DNA of 64,000 nt from Ichthyophis bannanicus (Eukaryota; Chordata; Amphibia; Gymnophiona; Ichthyophiidae): positions 156,215,532 to 156,279,531 of the forward strand of contig CM066041.1 of NCBI GenBank assembly GCA_033557465.1. The letters are read 5' to 3'. Positions within the stretch are counted from its first letter, which is position 1, and every line of letters begins with the position of its first letter. Positions 27,260 through 39,168 of this stretch are shown here, piece by piece. The translations under genes were made by a program, and so were the position numbers. Below the pieces are notes generated by a model that was not told where the DNA came from, searched no databases, and saw only the letters and a program-made list of their open reading frames with translations.

Positions 27260-29640
27260 TCTCTGTTATTAGAGTCACAAAGGCAGCGTTTAAAGCAACA
27301 AAAGTCTTTTACATTTCTCTCCACCAGCCAGCAGAACTCTCAGTTCCCCTTCAGTACAAGGAGAAACCGTACTAGTCACATACCTCCTTTTCTCAGGCTG
27401 CTAATAGCTTGGCTGCCTCTAGTCTGGTTCTCAGCTTCCAGACAGCATCAGCAAACTCCAGCCATCACTCTACTCCTGCACCGGGAGAGTCAGCTCCCCC
27501 TCTCGTCTGGGGTTTATTCTACACACCACACTGCAGCAATCAGAGTAAATCCCTCAGCTGTCTCTGAAATTTTTTTTTAAATTATTTACCCAATTTCAAA
27601 TTATACACAAGAAAATTCTTGTTACAGTAAAGAATACGAATACAGGAAAAGGAAACATACAAAGAAAAGGGGAATACACCCTTATCTTTACATTGAATAT
27701 AAGCAAAATTAAGATTCACTCGCCCACAATTGAAAGGAAAGCAAGTCACAATTCAAAAAGAAAAAGTCAGAAGAAAGAGACACAACACTGGTATAGAATT
27801 AACTAATGCACAGACATACAACCGCTCCCCCCTGAAACCAAGGGAGGAAAGTGGAAACAGCTCAGCTGCTATGCAGAGGAATATTCTTACTAGTAACAAA
27901 TTGAGTTAAATGTGCTGGATCAGAAAAGGTATAACTAACTCCTTGATATTTAATTAAACATCTACACGGATAGCGTAGGAAAAACAAACCATCCAGCTGT
28001 AAAACCCGTCTTAATAGGAGAAATTGCTGCCTACGCTTCTGGGTAGGTTTGGAAACGTCCAGAAACATCCTTATTGTCCTCCCCCCCCCCCCCATGAAGG
28101 TCTCATTTCTTGCCTTGAAATAAAGTCTCAACAGCCAATCTCGTTCCGGATCCAGTGCCACAGTAAGAAGCAAAGTGGTCCTTGGGATATACCCGGGGTC
28201 AGTAGTTTCCAGGAACCCAGTTAGATCCACAGTCCATCAGCAGTGATTGAACAGGTGAAGAGACACCATGGATCTTGCGCTTGGCAGTGGGCAAATAATA
28301 GATTCTAGCCAAAGGAGGGATAGACTCCACAGGGAGTTTCAATATTGATGTAGCATATGTGTTGAACAACTCCTTTGGTGACACAGTAGGCACCCGAGGA
28401 AAATTCAACAAGCGCAGATTTCTTTTGCAAACAGAATTCTCCATCTCAATTTTCCCATGGATAACTGTTAAATCATTAGAAACAGTACCTGAAAAGATTG
28501 TTACGCCCTCCACTTTTTCCTCCAACTGAGCCACCTTAGCAGAAATAGTGACAACGTCCTTCTTTAGATGATCAGCAGACTGAAGCATAAGGGCTAAAGC
28601 ACTCTGAAGAACTTCAAACTGAGATGTAAAGGAATGCTCCAAGGCCTGGAGACCTTCCCAGAGGGAATCCAAAGTGACTGCTGCTGGGCGTTGAAGAACA
28701 GACTGCACAGGCAACACACCTGTAGTCCCGGTAGATGGAGGAGTAGAAATAACTGAGCCAGCTCCAGATTCAACGGACAAACTTCCTCCACTCTCAGCTG
28801 AGCTGACCACTACACCCACAGGCTCCGCAGCCCCAAGCACAGCTGCTGCGGAGCTGCCCAACATTGCAGGAGACAATCACTCAGCGAGCATGGCTTCCCC
28901 GAAACAACAGAGCTCCGTTTCCGCTGCTCCCACAGCGAGCAATGCAGGCTGGATCGGAGGGGTCCGCACCTCCGGGCTAAGTGAAACATGCAGCTCAGAG
29001 GGGCCGCGGCAAGCCTCCTTCCGCTCCCGATGCCCCCAGCGAGCCTGATAACTCCAGAGCTTCCACCAAACCAGTGGGCCTCAAGAAAGCATCAAGAGGA
29101 CCCTTAGACACCCCAGCCGTAGCCGCAGGTAATGCCCAGCTTTTGGCTTTTCTTTTACGCAGCATTATAAAGAGAAAGGAAATAAAACACCGACACAGCC
29201 AGCAGCGTCTAACGCGTGTCAGCCATCCTGTCTCTGAATTTTATCCCCAAAATAGTTTTGAAACTTTATACCCAGCATGTTAGTGTGAGACCAAGTTAAC
29301 GTTCTAAAGTCCTTTCCCTAGTTCAACAAACAACTCACTTGATTAAGAAGCAGTCCATAGACTCATTACCTTGAGGGCATATTCCAGGTTTATTCCATGT
29401 CCAACTACTCTCCACTCACGGTATCCCCTTCTCTGCTATCCCAGAGGAGGTGAACTCATCATTCTCTCAGCTGGGGAACTTCTCCCAGCTCCATCCTTTT
29501 CTGGTGCTCTCCCCCCTTTCTCTGAGTCACCTGGGGCTTTTTCTGTGACAAGTGCCTTCCTATTCCTATCCTAAGGGATTCTGGGATTTGTAGTGTGCTC
29601 TGTTCTTTAAGTTCCTGCCCCTGCCACAGTGTGTAAGTTG
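27260..29640 (-). repeat. Possible antisense LTR-like sequence around the second ORF1-only retroposon
   Basis: If the retroposon is removed, 27260-27557 joins 29239-29640. On the minus strand it starts TGTGGCAGGGGCAGG and contains ACTACAAATCCCAGAATCCC, GGAATAAACC and GGTATAAAG. The first of these resembles the AAACTACA-TCCCAGAGTGCC stretch near the ends of the other LTRs in this window. The distal boundary and target duplication were not found. Confidence 0.3.
27569..29238 (-). mobile_element. Second ORF1-only retroposon (L1/Tx1-type ORF1)
   Basis: The 11-bp duplication CTGTCTCTGAA (27558-27568 and 29228-29238) flanks it, and a T-run at 27570-27579 marks the minus-strand tail. The ORF1 frame at 28199-28876 has a Ser/Gly-rich start, a coiled-coil region (DHLKKDVVTISAKVAQLEEKV) and RRM-like text CKRNLRLLNFPRVP and LKLPVESIPPLA. 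After one frameshift near 28210 it continues to LTVALDPERDWLLRLYFK and FLDVSKPTQKRRQQFLL. Then come about 290 bp of 3' UTR. There is no ORF2. Confidence 0.8.
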
Positions 29641-29884
29641 ATATTTTACAATATGCATCTGTAAATGCCAACATTTACACATGTATGTTGGCCATTTTGC
29701 AAACCTACACATATAAATGCCACCAGTTAACTACAGATGCCACTATCTTTATTGAAATTCAATTTGGAAAGAGAAATAAATAACAGGAGATTAAGAAGGA
29801 TAATCCCCTTAATCCATCCTGTAAAAGGCTGGCCAAAACTAGCACTTTTAAAAAACCTATATATGTCAGGGAGCAGCTCTAAAC

Positions 29885-30105
29885 CTCAATCTGGGATTAA
29901 AAAGGGTTTTGACAAGTTCCTGGAGGAAAAGTCCATGAACCATTATTAAAGTGGAGTTGGGGAAATCTGCTGCTTATTCCTAAAATAAGCAGCATGGAAT
30001 CTGTCTACCTTCTGGGATCCTGCCAGTTACTTATGACCTGGATTGGCCACTTTTGGAAAGAGGATACTGGTCTGACCCAGTATAGCAAATTTTATGTTCC
30101 AAGAG
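29885..30105 (+). repeat. CR1/L3-like LINE 3' end fragment
   Basis: This short piece has GIKKGFDKFLEEKSMNHY, the C-terminus of the CR1/L3-like ORF2, a TAA, then CCTGGATTGGCCACTTTTGG and GGTCTGACCCAGTATAGC. It is truncated on both sides. Confidence 0.8.
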
Positions 30106-31190
30106 GGGTAATTACTAATGTGAATTAAAGAACAAATGCAGGATGTTTGCCCCTTAATATGTGTTAAAAAGTAGTATCGCGCATTATGCATGTTAGTTTA
30201 AGGCAACGCACATTGCATAATAATGAGTTGCAAAGCATGTAACTGCATGAGAAAACCTCATCATTATGCAAATCAAATAGCACAGCTTGCGTTGAATTTT
30301 ACATGCTGCTTTTCTTCCTAGAAAAATAATGCTAGCTTAAAGCTGGCATTATTTTTCCTGCGTGAGAGCACTGGGCCAGTAACACATGACCTGATGCTCC
30401 CATGGTGTCTTCTTAAAGGGGGAATTTTTCATGAGCTCCATTCCCCCCCATCCCCCCACAGTCCACACAAAGCTCCAAGACCCCACAGACCGTCTTCCCC
30501 AGCCATGATGCGTTTTAAATACCCCAGCCCCCAAAGACCCTCTACCCTCCAGCAGGCACTCCTCCAGGCCTTCCTTAAGAAATCCCAGGTAGTCCTAGAG
30601 TATTGGGGCAGGAGCAATCCGCAGTTGCTCCTGCCCCTTCCAATAATGGGCTCAAAATGGCACCGGTTGACTTCTATCAGTAGTCAGTGATACTACCACT
30701 AGGCATCAAGGTGCCATATAAAAGTAAAAAGCCCTTTCTTGGTATTTAGTAATATCCCACTTTTACCTTCTGCATTGACAAGCAATTTCCATGTGCCAGA
30801 CTTAATTGTATACCTCTTGTAAATGAGCAGGAGACATAGAGGAAAAAACCCCTGATCATCCTGAGGGCAATATTCAAAAAACACTATGCAGTCAAGCATC
30901 AGCAGCTGGCTGCAGAAGAAATTTTTACAAATTTTCTGGACACTTCTATGGATAACATTTGGCCACATAAGTCATAGTGGGGGTAATTTTATAAAGTATT
31001 TTCCATGTATAAAGAATGTTTTCCATGTGGAAAAGCGCTGTTATAAAATTGCAAGGGAGTGTGCATGCGTAAAATGTAGGTACATAGAAAAAGCATGCAT
31101 AATTTTATATGATTTGTGCATAGTCATTCTGGGAGGTATAGTTTGTGCAAAGCTGCATATTATAAAATATCCATGTACGTGCATGAAGCA
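30106..31190. other. No gene recognised; a hairpin and TTATAAAAT words
   Basis: At 30604-30637 there is a small perfect inverted repeat, GGGGCAGGAGCA facing TGCTCCTGCCCC. 30984-31180 contains spaced ATTTTATAAAGT and TTATAAAAT words that also occur at 32150-32465, perhaps an old AT-rich repeat. No convincing ORF. Confidence 0.45.
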
Positions 31191-32095
31191 CATAGAAACA
31201 TGACAGCTGAAAAAGACCGCATGGCCTTTCCAATCTGCCCTTCCATACCAACTATTATAGTCCCTTTTTTTCCTTTAGAGATCTTCTGTGTTGGTCCCAT
31301 GCTTTCTTGAATTCAGATATTGTACTAGTCTCAACTACCTAAACTGGGAGACTATTCCATGCATCTACCACTCTTTCCATAAAGAAATATTTCAGCATAT
31401 TACTCCTGAGTCTATCCCCTTCGCCTTCATCCTATGCTCCCTCGTTACAGAGCTTTCTTGCAATTGAAAGAGGCTCTCCTCCTGTGCATTTAAATGTTTG
31501 TCATATCTCCTCTCTCTTACCTTTCCTCTAAAGTATACATATTGAGATCTTTAAGGCTGTCCCCATAAGCCTTATGATGAAGCCCACTGACCATTTTGGT
31601 AGCAACACTCTGCACCAACTCCATCCTATTTATATCCTTTTGAAGGTATGGTCACCAAAATTGAACACAATACTCCAAATGAGCTCTTACCACAGACTTA
31701 TACAGAGGCACTATCACCTCCTTCTTCCTGCTGGCTATTCCTCTCCCTATGCACCCAGTCATCCTTCTGGCTTTTGTCATCGCCTTTTCTACCTATTTAG
31801 CCACCTTAAGACCATCAAACAAACACGCCCAGGTCCCACTCTTCTTTTGCAGACAGAAGTAATTCACCTCTTATACTGTACTGCTCCCTTGGATTTTTGC
31901 AGTACAAATGCATGACCCTGCTTCAAGCTTTGCTAGATCCCTCCTGATGTTATTGACACCTTCTTGAGTGTCTACTCTATTACAGATTTTTGTGTCATTT
32001 GCAAAGAGGCAAACCTTACCCAACAGCCCTTCCGCAATATCACTTACAAAAATATTAAAGAGAATTGGACCAAGGACAGATCCCAGCAGCACATC
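31191..32095 (-). pseudogene. Antisense CR1-like LINE, RT end and 3' tail
   Basis: Minus-strand blocks are GSVLGPILFNIFVSDIAEGLLGKVCLFANDTKIC (32080-31980, active site FAND) and, after frameshifts, the C-terminal text. The 3' tail at 31191-31290 contains the reverse of AGCTGTCATGTTTCTATG. A deletion removes part of the region after DLAKLE. Confidence 0.82.
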
Positions 32096-32508
32096 ACATG
32101 CGCAAATTTACACCATCAGAGCAAATGTAAATTTGTTTATGAAGACGTGTGTCTTACTGGGCTTGTTCTGGGTGCCTGTGTTGCCTTTATAAAACAGCTA
32201 ACTTTTTTCCAACTTTGACATAGGCTCCCTATTATAAAATTAGTCCTGACACAGCTAAAATTGATCTCACCAAAGTGGGGCAGAATTTGGACAAGGCCTG
32301 GGGTGGAGCCAAATGTTATACAAATAGGACTTGATTTTATAAAAGGAAGTTTGTCAGAAGTCCAAAAATGCGCTCCAGTGTAAACCTTTTTTTAAAGGTG
32401 ACATAGGCACCTATATGCCTTTATAAAATAGGCCTAAAATAGGCATCCTGTTATAAAATAAAGTCCAAAATTATGAGAAGATTGGGGACAAATTTAAAAA
32501 AATATACT
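32096..32508. other. Unassigned AT-rich spacer
   Basis: Only the repeated TTATAAAAT-type words shared with 30984-31180 stand out; no coding sequence is seen. Confidence 0.4.
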
Positions 32509-34210
32509 TACATAAGAACATAAGATATGCCATACTGGGTCAGACCAAGGTCCATCAAGCCCAGTATCCTGTTTCCAACAGTGGCCAATCTAGGTCATAC
32601 ATACCTAGCAGTTTCCCCAAAAGACACAGGTTCCACAATGCTTGTACTGGGTCAAGCATTGATATCCTGGGTCACTTCTTAATAATGGTTTATGGACCTT
32701 TCCTCCAGGAACCTGTCCAAACCTTTTTTAAACCCAACTACACTAACAGCCTTTACTACATCCTCCAGTAACAAATTCCAGAGGTTGATTACACGTTGAG
32801 TGAAAAAATATTTTCTTTTATTAGTCTTAAATAGTTTACCCTGTAGCTTCATTGCATGTCCCCTAGTCTTTCTATATTCTGATAACGTAAACAATCGAAC
32901 TACGTTTACCCCTTCCACTCCGTTCATTAATTTATAGACTTCTATCATACCTCCCGCCATCTCTTTTCCAGGTTAAAGAGCCCTAACCTTTTTAGCCTTT
33001 CTTCATAGGGGTATCCTTTGCCAGTGCTTGGGCTGTTTCCAGGTTTCGTCGTTTGGCTCTTTTTTCCATTTCCTGAAAGATGCTTTTTTTGGCAACAGCC
33101 TCTCTGACCTCACCTTTAAACCATGCTGGCAGTTTTTTGGACTTCCTTCCACTTTTCTTAAAGCGTGGAATACAGCTGGTCTGGGCTTCCAAGCACTGTT
33201 CCCTCTAAGATGTGCGCGTGCGCGCGCGCACATACTTTACAACAGAGCGCACAAAAATTACGGTTCTGATTCTGATAGAAAACACAGATGTCTTAAAATT
33301 TAAAAGTTATGATTGTAATTACTAGAAATTTTCCACTTCATTTAGTAATCGTCTATTTTCATTTAATTTGATTAAAATCAATGTGGTGTACATACTGTAT
33401 TCTGCCGTGTTGTCAAATTTTAAAGTATATAACTCCAAGTGTCGTTATGTGGCGCACAAAAATTTAACCTTCCTTCAAAAGCTGCACAGCTGATATTTTA
33501 TGCACACACAGCCTACAGAACATTAGAGGGAACATTGCTTCCAAGATAGTATTTTTCAACAACACCCAAGCTTGTTGTAAGTCTTTAGCCTTTGCAACTG
33601 CTCCTTTTAGTTTTTTCTTGACTATTTTCCTCATTTTATCATGGTCTCCCTTTCAAAAGTTAAAAGGTAGTATTGTGGATTTCCTTACTAATTAAATCAA
33701 ACGCGATCATGCTATGATCACTATTGCCAAGTGGCCCCAACACCCTTATCTCTTGCACCAGATCTGGTGTTCCACTAAGGACTAGGTCCAATATGGCTTC
33801 CCCTCTAGTCGATTCATGAACCAGCTGCTCCAAGAAGCAGTCATTTATTTCATCTAGGAACTTTATCTCCCTAGCATGTCCTGCCGTGACACTGACCCAG
33901 TTGATACCGGGGTATTTGAAATCACCCATTATTATTACTGTGCTGTAACGTTTGTTGGCTTCCTTGATTTCTTTGAGCATTTCATCATCCATTTGTTCAT
34001 TCTGGCCAGGTGGTCGATAGTACACCCCCCCACTGACATCGCCTCCCCCTTTTTTCATGGAATTTCAATCCATAGAGATTCTACAGCAAATTTTGTTTCC
34101 TGCAAAACTTTAATCCTTTCTGACTCAATGCCCTCTCTAACATAGAGTGCAACCCCTCCACCAATTTGATCAGCTCTATCATTGCGATAAAGTTTGTATT
34201 GATTTGTCAG
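32509..34210 (-). pseudogene. Antisense CR1/L3-like LINE with RT deleted
   Basis: From 34210 downward on the minus strand come endonuclease blocks GGVYYRPPGQNEQMDDEML, VIIMGDFKYPGINW, FLEQLVHESTRGEAILDLVLSG and GNSDHSMIAFDL. Then come the linker VFHALRKVEGSPKNCQHG, a jump at about 33005 over the whole RT core, then [20 protein letters not shown] and the 3' tail with CTGACCCAGTATGGC (reverse) ending at 32509. A hAT MITE interrupts the linker. It is the same family as 1-1867 and 48957-52113. Confidence 0.88.
33194..33537. mobile_element. 344-bp hAT MITE
   Basis: Termini CACTGTTCCCTCTAAG and TTAGAGGGAACATTG are inverted repeats, and the 8-bp duplication CTTCCAAG (33186-33193, 33538-33545) is perfect. 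Near the left end is a GTGCGCGTGCGCGCGCGCAC alternating purine-pyrimidine run. No coding capacity. Confidence 0.88.
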
Positions 34211-35426
34211 CATCACTGCTAATTGTATGTCTTTTTAAATATAAGGCTCTTTTAAGTCTTACTTTTAAGAGATTTTGATAATCATTTATGAGAACTGTTT
34301 TGTGGGTGTATATTTGACAGATTCTTGTCTCTACGTTTCTGTGCTATAAAAGTCAGATTTTGTTCAAACGATCACACTAATATTTCTAAATGTAAAAATA
34401 TTATAGCAATAAGCATAGAATTAAGCTTTTTGGGCACAGAAAGCATGTTTTATTAGCATTAGAACAGTCTATGTAATTTTGTTACCACTCCTCCGCAAAG
34501 CAAAATATAAACCATATAAAGCTTAAAATATATTTGGTGGCAAAACAAGTCATCAAGCTGTGGGAACATATCTGTAGCACAGCATATCATCAGCAGCTGT
34601 CCAGTAATGATCTCACCAATCTCTCATAATTAAAAATGTTCCATCTATAGCTTGCTTGATTGTACCCATGTTTGAAATGTATTATTTCTGGAGCAGTTTG
34701 TACCTCCGTAGACAAATCACAGTTTCACTAATTTAATGGAATCTTATTCCCCTCTTTATAGAAAGAATTTCTTCTTATCAGCCTTCAGTGCCAAAGACAG
34801 ACCACAAACTGGGACCCTGGGCCATTTATAGAAATACTGCCTTCCCGTTTCCTACTTTGTTTTTCACTCTTTTACCAGCTTATTTTTCCCTCCTGTATTT
34901 CAGCTTCTCCTTAATTCCTCATTTCTACCTTCTGTGTTCAGCTCTTCCGAAGCTTTTATCTATTTTTCTGTATTTCTCAGCCCCTCCTTAGCCTCCTCTC
35001 CTTCTCTGTCGCTCACTTTGTCTCCATTTCCTCTTGTATCTATCCTTGCCCCCTCCATTTCCATCCTCTCTCACCTTCTACATAATCTAAATGGCATATT
35101 TACTAAAGCGGGGTAGCCAGGTGTATGGGGCTAAGTGCAGGTCAGATAAGCATTTCGGGTATGCAGTAGCCAAGATTGCATGGTCAAAAGGCAAGGACAG
35201 CACATGTACCATGCAACGCATGAATAGGGGGGGTTAAGGAGGATAGGAGGCGGAGAGTGCGCAAAAGCTTTCCCATGCAGCTGGTGCAACTGAAAGACGC
35301 CACTAGCCTTGGTGCAAGTACAGCCTGCCCCCGAGCAGGTGCTAATTGCATCCACAGTGGCAGTGCAACCCTAACGTGCAGGAGCACTACTCCTTACAAG
35401 GGCTGACCCCAGAGTAGTAGCAAGAC
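34211..35426. other. No gene or transposon recognised
   Basis: The region is AT-rich up to about 34780, then a CT-rich stretch (34850-35090), then mixed sequence. Short frames show no family likeness. Confidence 0.5.
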
Positions 35427-35537
35427 CAGAGGTTCCCAACGTCAGAATGCAGATCTATCTCATGCATATTCATTGTGGGTACTCTGAAAACCTGACTGGC
35501 CTGGGGTTCCCCCGAGGACCGACGTTGGGAACCTCTG
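35427..35537. mobile_element. 111-bp hAT-like MITE
   Basis: Inverted ends are CAGAGGTTCCCAACGTC and GACGTTGGGAACCTCTG, 17 bp and perfect. The core contains CATGCATATTCATTGTGGG and CTGAAAACCTGACTGGCC. The flanking octamers AGCAAGAC and AAGTAGGC are only half alike, so the duplication has decayed. CAG-type ends suggest hAT. Confidence 0.7.
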
Positions 35538-35689
35538 AAGTAGGCAGTACCTTAGGCAACCCATACCCCAAGGCAATTCTGGGCCTGTCACTTCAATTGT
35601 GTAAGAGTGGACACCTTGACCACCACTGTCACACAGAAGCTATGGCCTTAGGTGGCTGCCATAGGTTGCCCCTCCCCTGCTAATCACCA

Positions 35690-36217
35690 AAAGGGTCTTA
35701 AAGTGACTAAACAGGTAGAAAAGGCAACAGCAAAAGTCATAAGTATGCTTGGGTGCATAGGGAGAGGAATGGCCAGCAGAAGAAATGAGGTAGTAATGTC
35801 TCTTTATAGGTGTTGGGTGCGACCTCATTTGGAGTATTGTGTGCATTTCTGGATACCGCACCTTCAAAAGGATGTGAACAGGATGGAATCGGTGCAGAGG
35901 GTGGCTACTAAAATGATTAGTGGTCTTCATTATAAAGCATATAAGGACAGATATAAAGAGATTAATATGTATACGTTAGAGGAAAGGAGGGATGAAGGAG
36001 ATATGATAGAAACATTTAAATACTTCCATGGCATAAATGCACAAGAGGAGAGCCTCTTTCAATTGAAAACAAGCTCTGCTATGAGGGGGCATGGGATGAG
36101 GGTGAAAGGGGATAGATTCAGGAGTAATATGTTGAAACATTTCTTTACAGAAAGAGTAGTAGATGTGTGGAATAGTTTCCCAGTGGAGGTAGTAGAGACG
36201 AGGACAGTATCCGAATT
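35690..36217 (+). pseudogene. CR1-like LINE ORF2 C-terminal fragment
   Basis: A continuous frame reads KQVEKATAKVISMLGCIGRG, VRPHLEYCVHFWIPHLQKDV, MESVQRVATKMI, NMYTLEERRDEGDMIETFKY and HFFTERVVDVWNSFP. It is truncated on both sides, so only the post-RT C-terminal domain remains. It is the best-preserved copy of this domain in the window. Confidence 0.88.
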
Positions 36218-37335
36218 CAATATTTCTAAAAGCTTTATGGGTCAGAATGAGGATCTTATAATGGATGTGAAACTGAACTGGCAACTAATGTAAACAAAAT
36301 AGTAGAGAAGTGATGTGATCAAATTTGGAAGCATTGCCAGTAATTGAACTGCGGTTTTCTTGATATTTTATAATCTTTTGATTCCAAAATTGAGAAGACA
36401 GGCAAAAACAGTATTGCAATAATCAAAAAGTGATATGACTAAAATGAGGATCAAAGTGGTGAGGGCTGCTGAGGAAAGAAAAGGGTGAATTGATTGGATA
36501 CATTGAAGAGCAAGAAATGAACTCTTGACCACAGCACTTATGTGGTTGTGAAAAGAAAGGTAGGAATCTATGAGGACCCCAAGGTATCTGAAGTTAGGGA
36601 TAAGTGTGAGTGTAATATCATTTAGCAGTGGAGCAATGGCAGATGGATATGAGACCTCCGTAAACCAGGTAGTGGAGGTCTTTGCTATAGTAAGTTTGAG
36701 GAGATTTGACTTTAGCCATGATGCAATCGTGGAGAAACAGATATTAATTGGAAATAAGTCTAGTAAGATTGGACTCATGTGGAAAACGAGGAGGATATCG
36801 TTTGTGTAATAATACGCTGAGATGCCACAATCTTGTATGATGGTAGCAAGAAGTGAGATAAAGATATTAAACATCAAAGGTGCTAGTGAGGGGATGTAAA
36901 GGAGAAGCGACAGATCCCAATGAAACTGAAAAGGAACGGTCAGAAAGAAATGACTGGAACCATTGTAAAACCTGCACTGAAAAGATGGGAGAGGAGGATA
37001 GACTGATTTACTAAGTCAAAGCAGAGGAAAGATCTAGAGAAACCACTAAAGAAATATTTCCTTGGTCAAGAGAGTTATGAATTTCACTGAGCAGAGATGT
37101 TAAAATAGTTTCTGTAGAATGATCGGAACGGCAGCCAGATTGATGGGGGTGGAAAGCATTAATATGTTCTAGGTGATCACTAAGTTGTGAAAAAAAAAAC
37201 CACTTATCTAATATTTTGAAAAGAAAAGGAAGATTTGAGACTGGTCTGGAATAGTTTTGTCAAGTGTGTGCTTTTGAGGTGAACTAGAGTGGATTTCCAG
37301 GCAGAAAGAAATGTGCCCGAGAAAGGGCTGTTGTT
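36218..37335 (-). pseudogene. Antisense L2-like LINE reverse transcriptase fragment
   Basis: The minus-strand frame at 36368-36877 has MFNIFIS, ISAYYYTNDILL (a YTND version of YADD), LTIAKTS, FRYLGVLIDSYLSFHNHIS and LFDYCNTVFACL, all L2-type. Upstream RT blocks to about 37335 are decayed. It abuts the plus-strand CR1 fragment. Confidence 0.75.
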
Positions 37336-38259
37336 GAGTCAGAGGGCCCGATATTTGCAACAGCTATGCGCCTCTAAGGCACATAGCCACTGCTGCTGAA
37401 CTTTTAACCCTGGATATTCAATCCAGGGCCATATCCAGCCACTGGCATTGAAATATCCAGAGTTGCCGCACAGCTGAATACCAAATTACAAAAATAACAA
37501 AACTCTATGAAAAATATCCAAAAACAAAATAGAGTGAAATCTAGGACAATAATCACTGAGACTAAATAAATAAAGAAATGTTGGAAGATTAGCCTTGAGG
37601 GGAACCCCCCTCTTGAAGCTTTCCTTCCTTTTAATCAAGTAATGGCTCTTAAAATTAGAGCCTCAATTGTGTAAGAAAACACACCAACTTTAGTGCTCCT
37701 CACATTCAATAATAATAAATATGTGAATTTCAAACAACTTCAAACTATTATAGCCTTTAAAGACTGATTCAATTCTGGCAGGAAAACAGCAGAATAAGCG
37801 GCTAAAAGTACTTATCTGTACTGATTTTAAGCGAAGTCTCTCGTAAACCTCAACGAACTTCGTAGAAACAGCTTGTTAAAAAATTGCAGCTTAAAGAAAA
37901 TCGAACACAGCGCTGCGTTTTGGGCAGCTTCCTCATAATGCCCTGCTTCAACGCTCTGATCACTGCGATACAAAGATGGCTCCCAAAACTTCTAGGACGC
38001 CAAAGCATGCTCAGTCAGATGATGTACCACACCCCTATAAAGGAACCCATTGATAAAGATTTAGAGAACCAATCAACACTTGTTACATCACAGGAGGCTT
38101 GCCCAATCAAGTTCCTGATTGAGACCATTCGACTCTACAGAAGATAAGCGGAAAATCCAAGATTGTTTTAAAAGTTGTAGACGTTGTTCACGATAACCCC
38201 CCCCCCCCCCCCCGTGGATTCGGTGGTACAAAATCAAGAATTCTCCAAAACATGTCTGT
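37336..38259. other. Unassigned region with a C-homopolymer
   Basis: 37340-37490 carries short GGATATTCAATCCAGGGCC words related to 42590-42680. On the minus strand, 37905-37940 reads TGAGGAAGCTGCCCAAAAC and GCGCTGTGTTCG, distantly like the hammerhead-like word at 8076. A run of 17 C lies near 38198-38214. No convincing coding sequence. Confidence 0.4.
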
Positions 38260-39060
38260 CTTATACTTATACTACTACTTCTACTAATCATAGGGAGCCA
38301 ATGAAGTGACTTGAGAAAAGGGGTTATATGAGCATGTTGAGACTGGCAGAAGATTAGCTGCGCAGCTGAGTTTTAAACAGATTGAAGGGAAGAGAGATGA
38401 TTCAGAGGGAGACCAGCAAGGAGGAGGTTACAATAGCCTAAACGGGAGGTGACTAAAGAGTGGATAAGCTTCTTAGTAGTGTGTTCAGAAAGGAATGGGT
38501 GAATTTTCCTGATGTTATAGAGAAAGAAACGGCAGGTTTTAGCTATCAGTTGGATGTGTATGGAGAAGGAGAGGGAGGAGTCAAAGATGACCCCAAGGTT
38601 ATGAGCTGAGGAAACAAGGAGTGCTAGAGTATTATCCACAGAGAGAGAGAAAGGAGGAAGAGGAAATGTAGGTTTAGAGGGGAAAATAAGAAGCTCAGTT
38701 TTGGCCATATTCAATTTCAAATGGCGGTTAGACATCCAAGCAGCAATATCAGATATGCGGGCAGAGATCTGGACCTGGATTGCCGGAGAGATTTCAGGTG
38801 TAGAGAGGTAGATCTGAGCATCATCAGCATAATGATGGTACTGAAAGCCATGGGAAGAGATGAGCACACCAAGGGACTGGGTATAGAGAGAGAAAAGGAG
38901 TAGGCCCAAAACAGACCTTTGAGGTATACCAACTGAAAGTGGGATAGCAGTAGAGGAGGATCCACCAGAACAGACACTGAAAGTAAGTCTGCAGCTCCTG
39001 ATACTGCAGGATGGTCCCCCATCCATGTTCTAGCCCAGGCCAACTCTGCTTAGCTTCTCA
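38260..39060 (-). pseudogene. Antisense L2-like LINE reverse transcriptase fragment
   Basis: A 217-codon minus-strand frame shows [32 protein letters not shown] (intact YADD), [30 protein letters not shown] and [12 protein letters not shown]. This order is typical of L2/Maui-type RT. Endonuclease and the RT N-terminus are missing. Confidence 0.85.
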
Positions 39061-39168
39061 GGTCAGCTGAAATCTGGCTCTATGAGGGTGCCAATGCCAT
39101 ACTTATGGCAAATTACTCTTCTATTAAATGCTGCAGCATATCTGGTGGGACTCTCTCTCATCGTGTAT

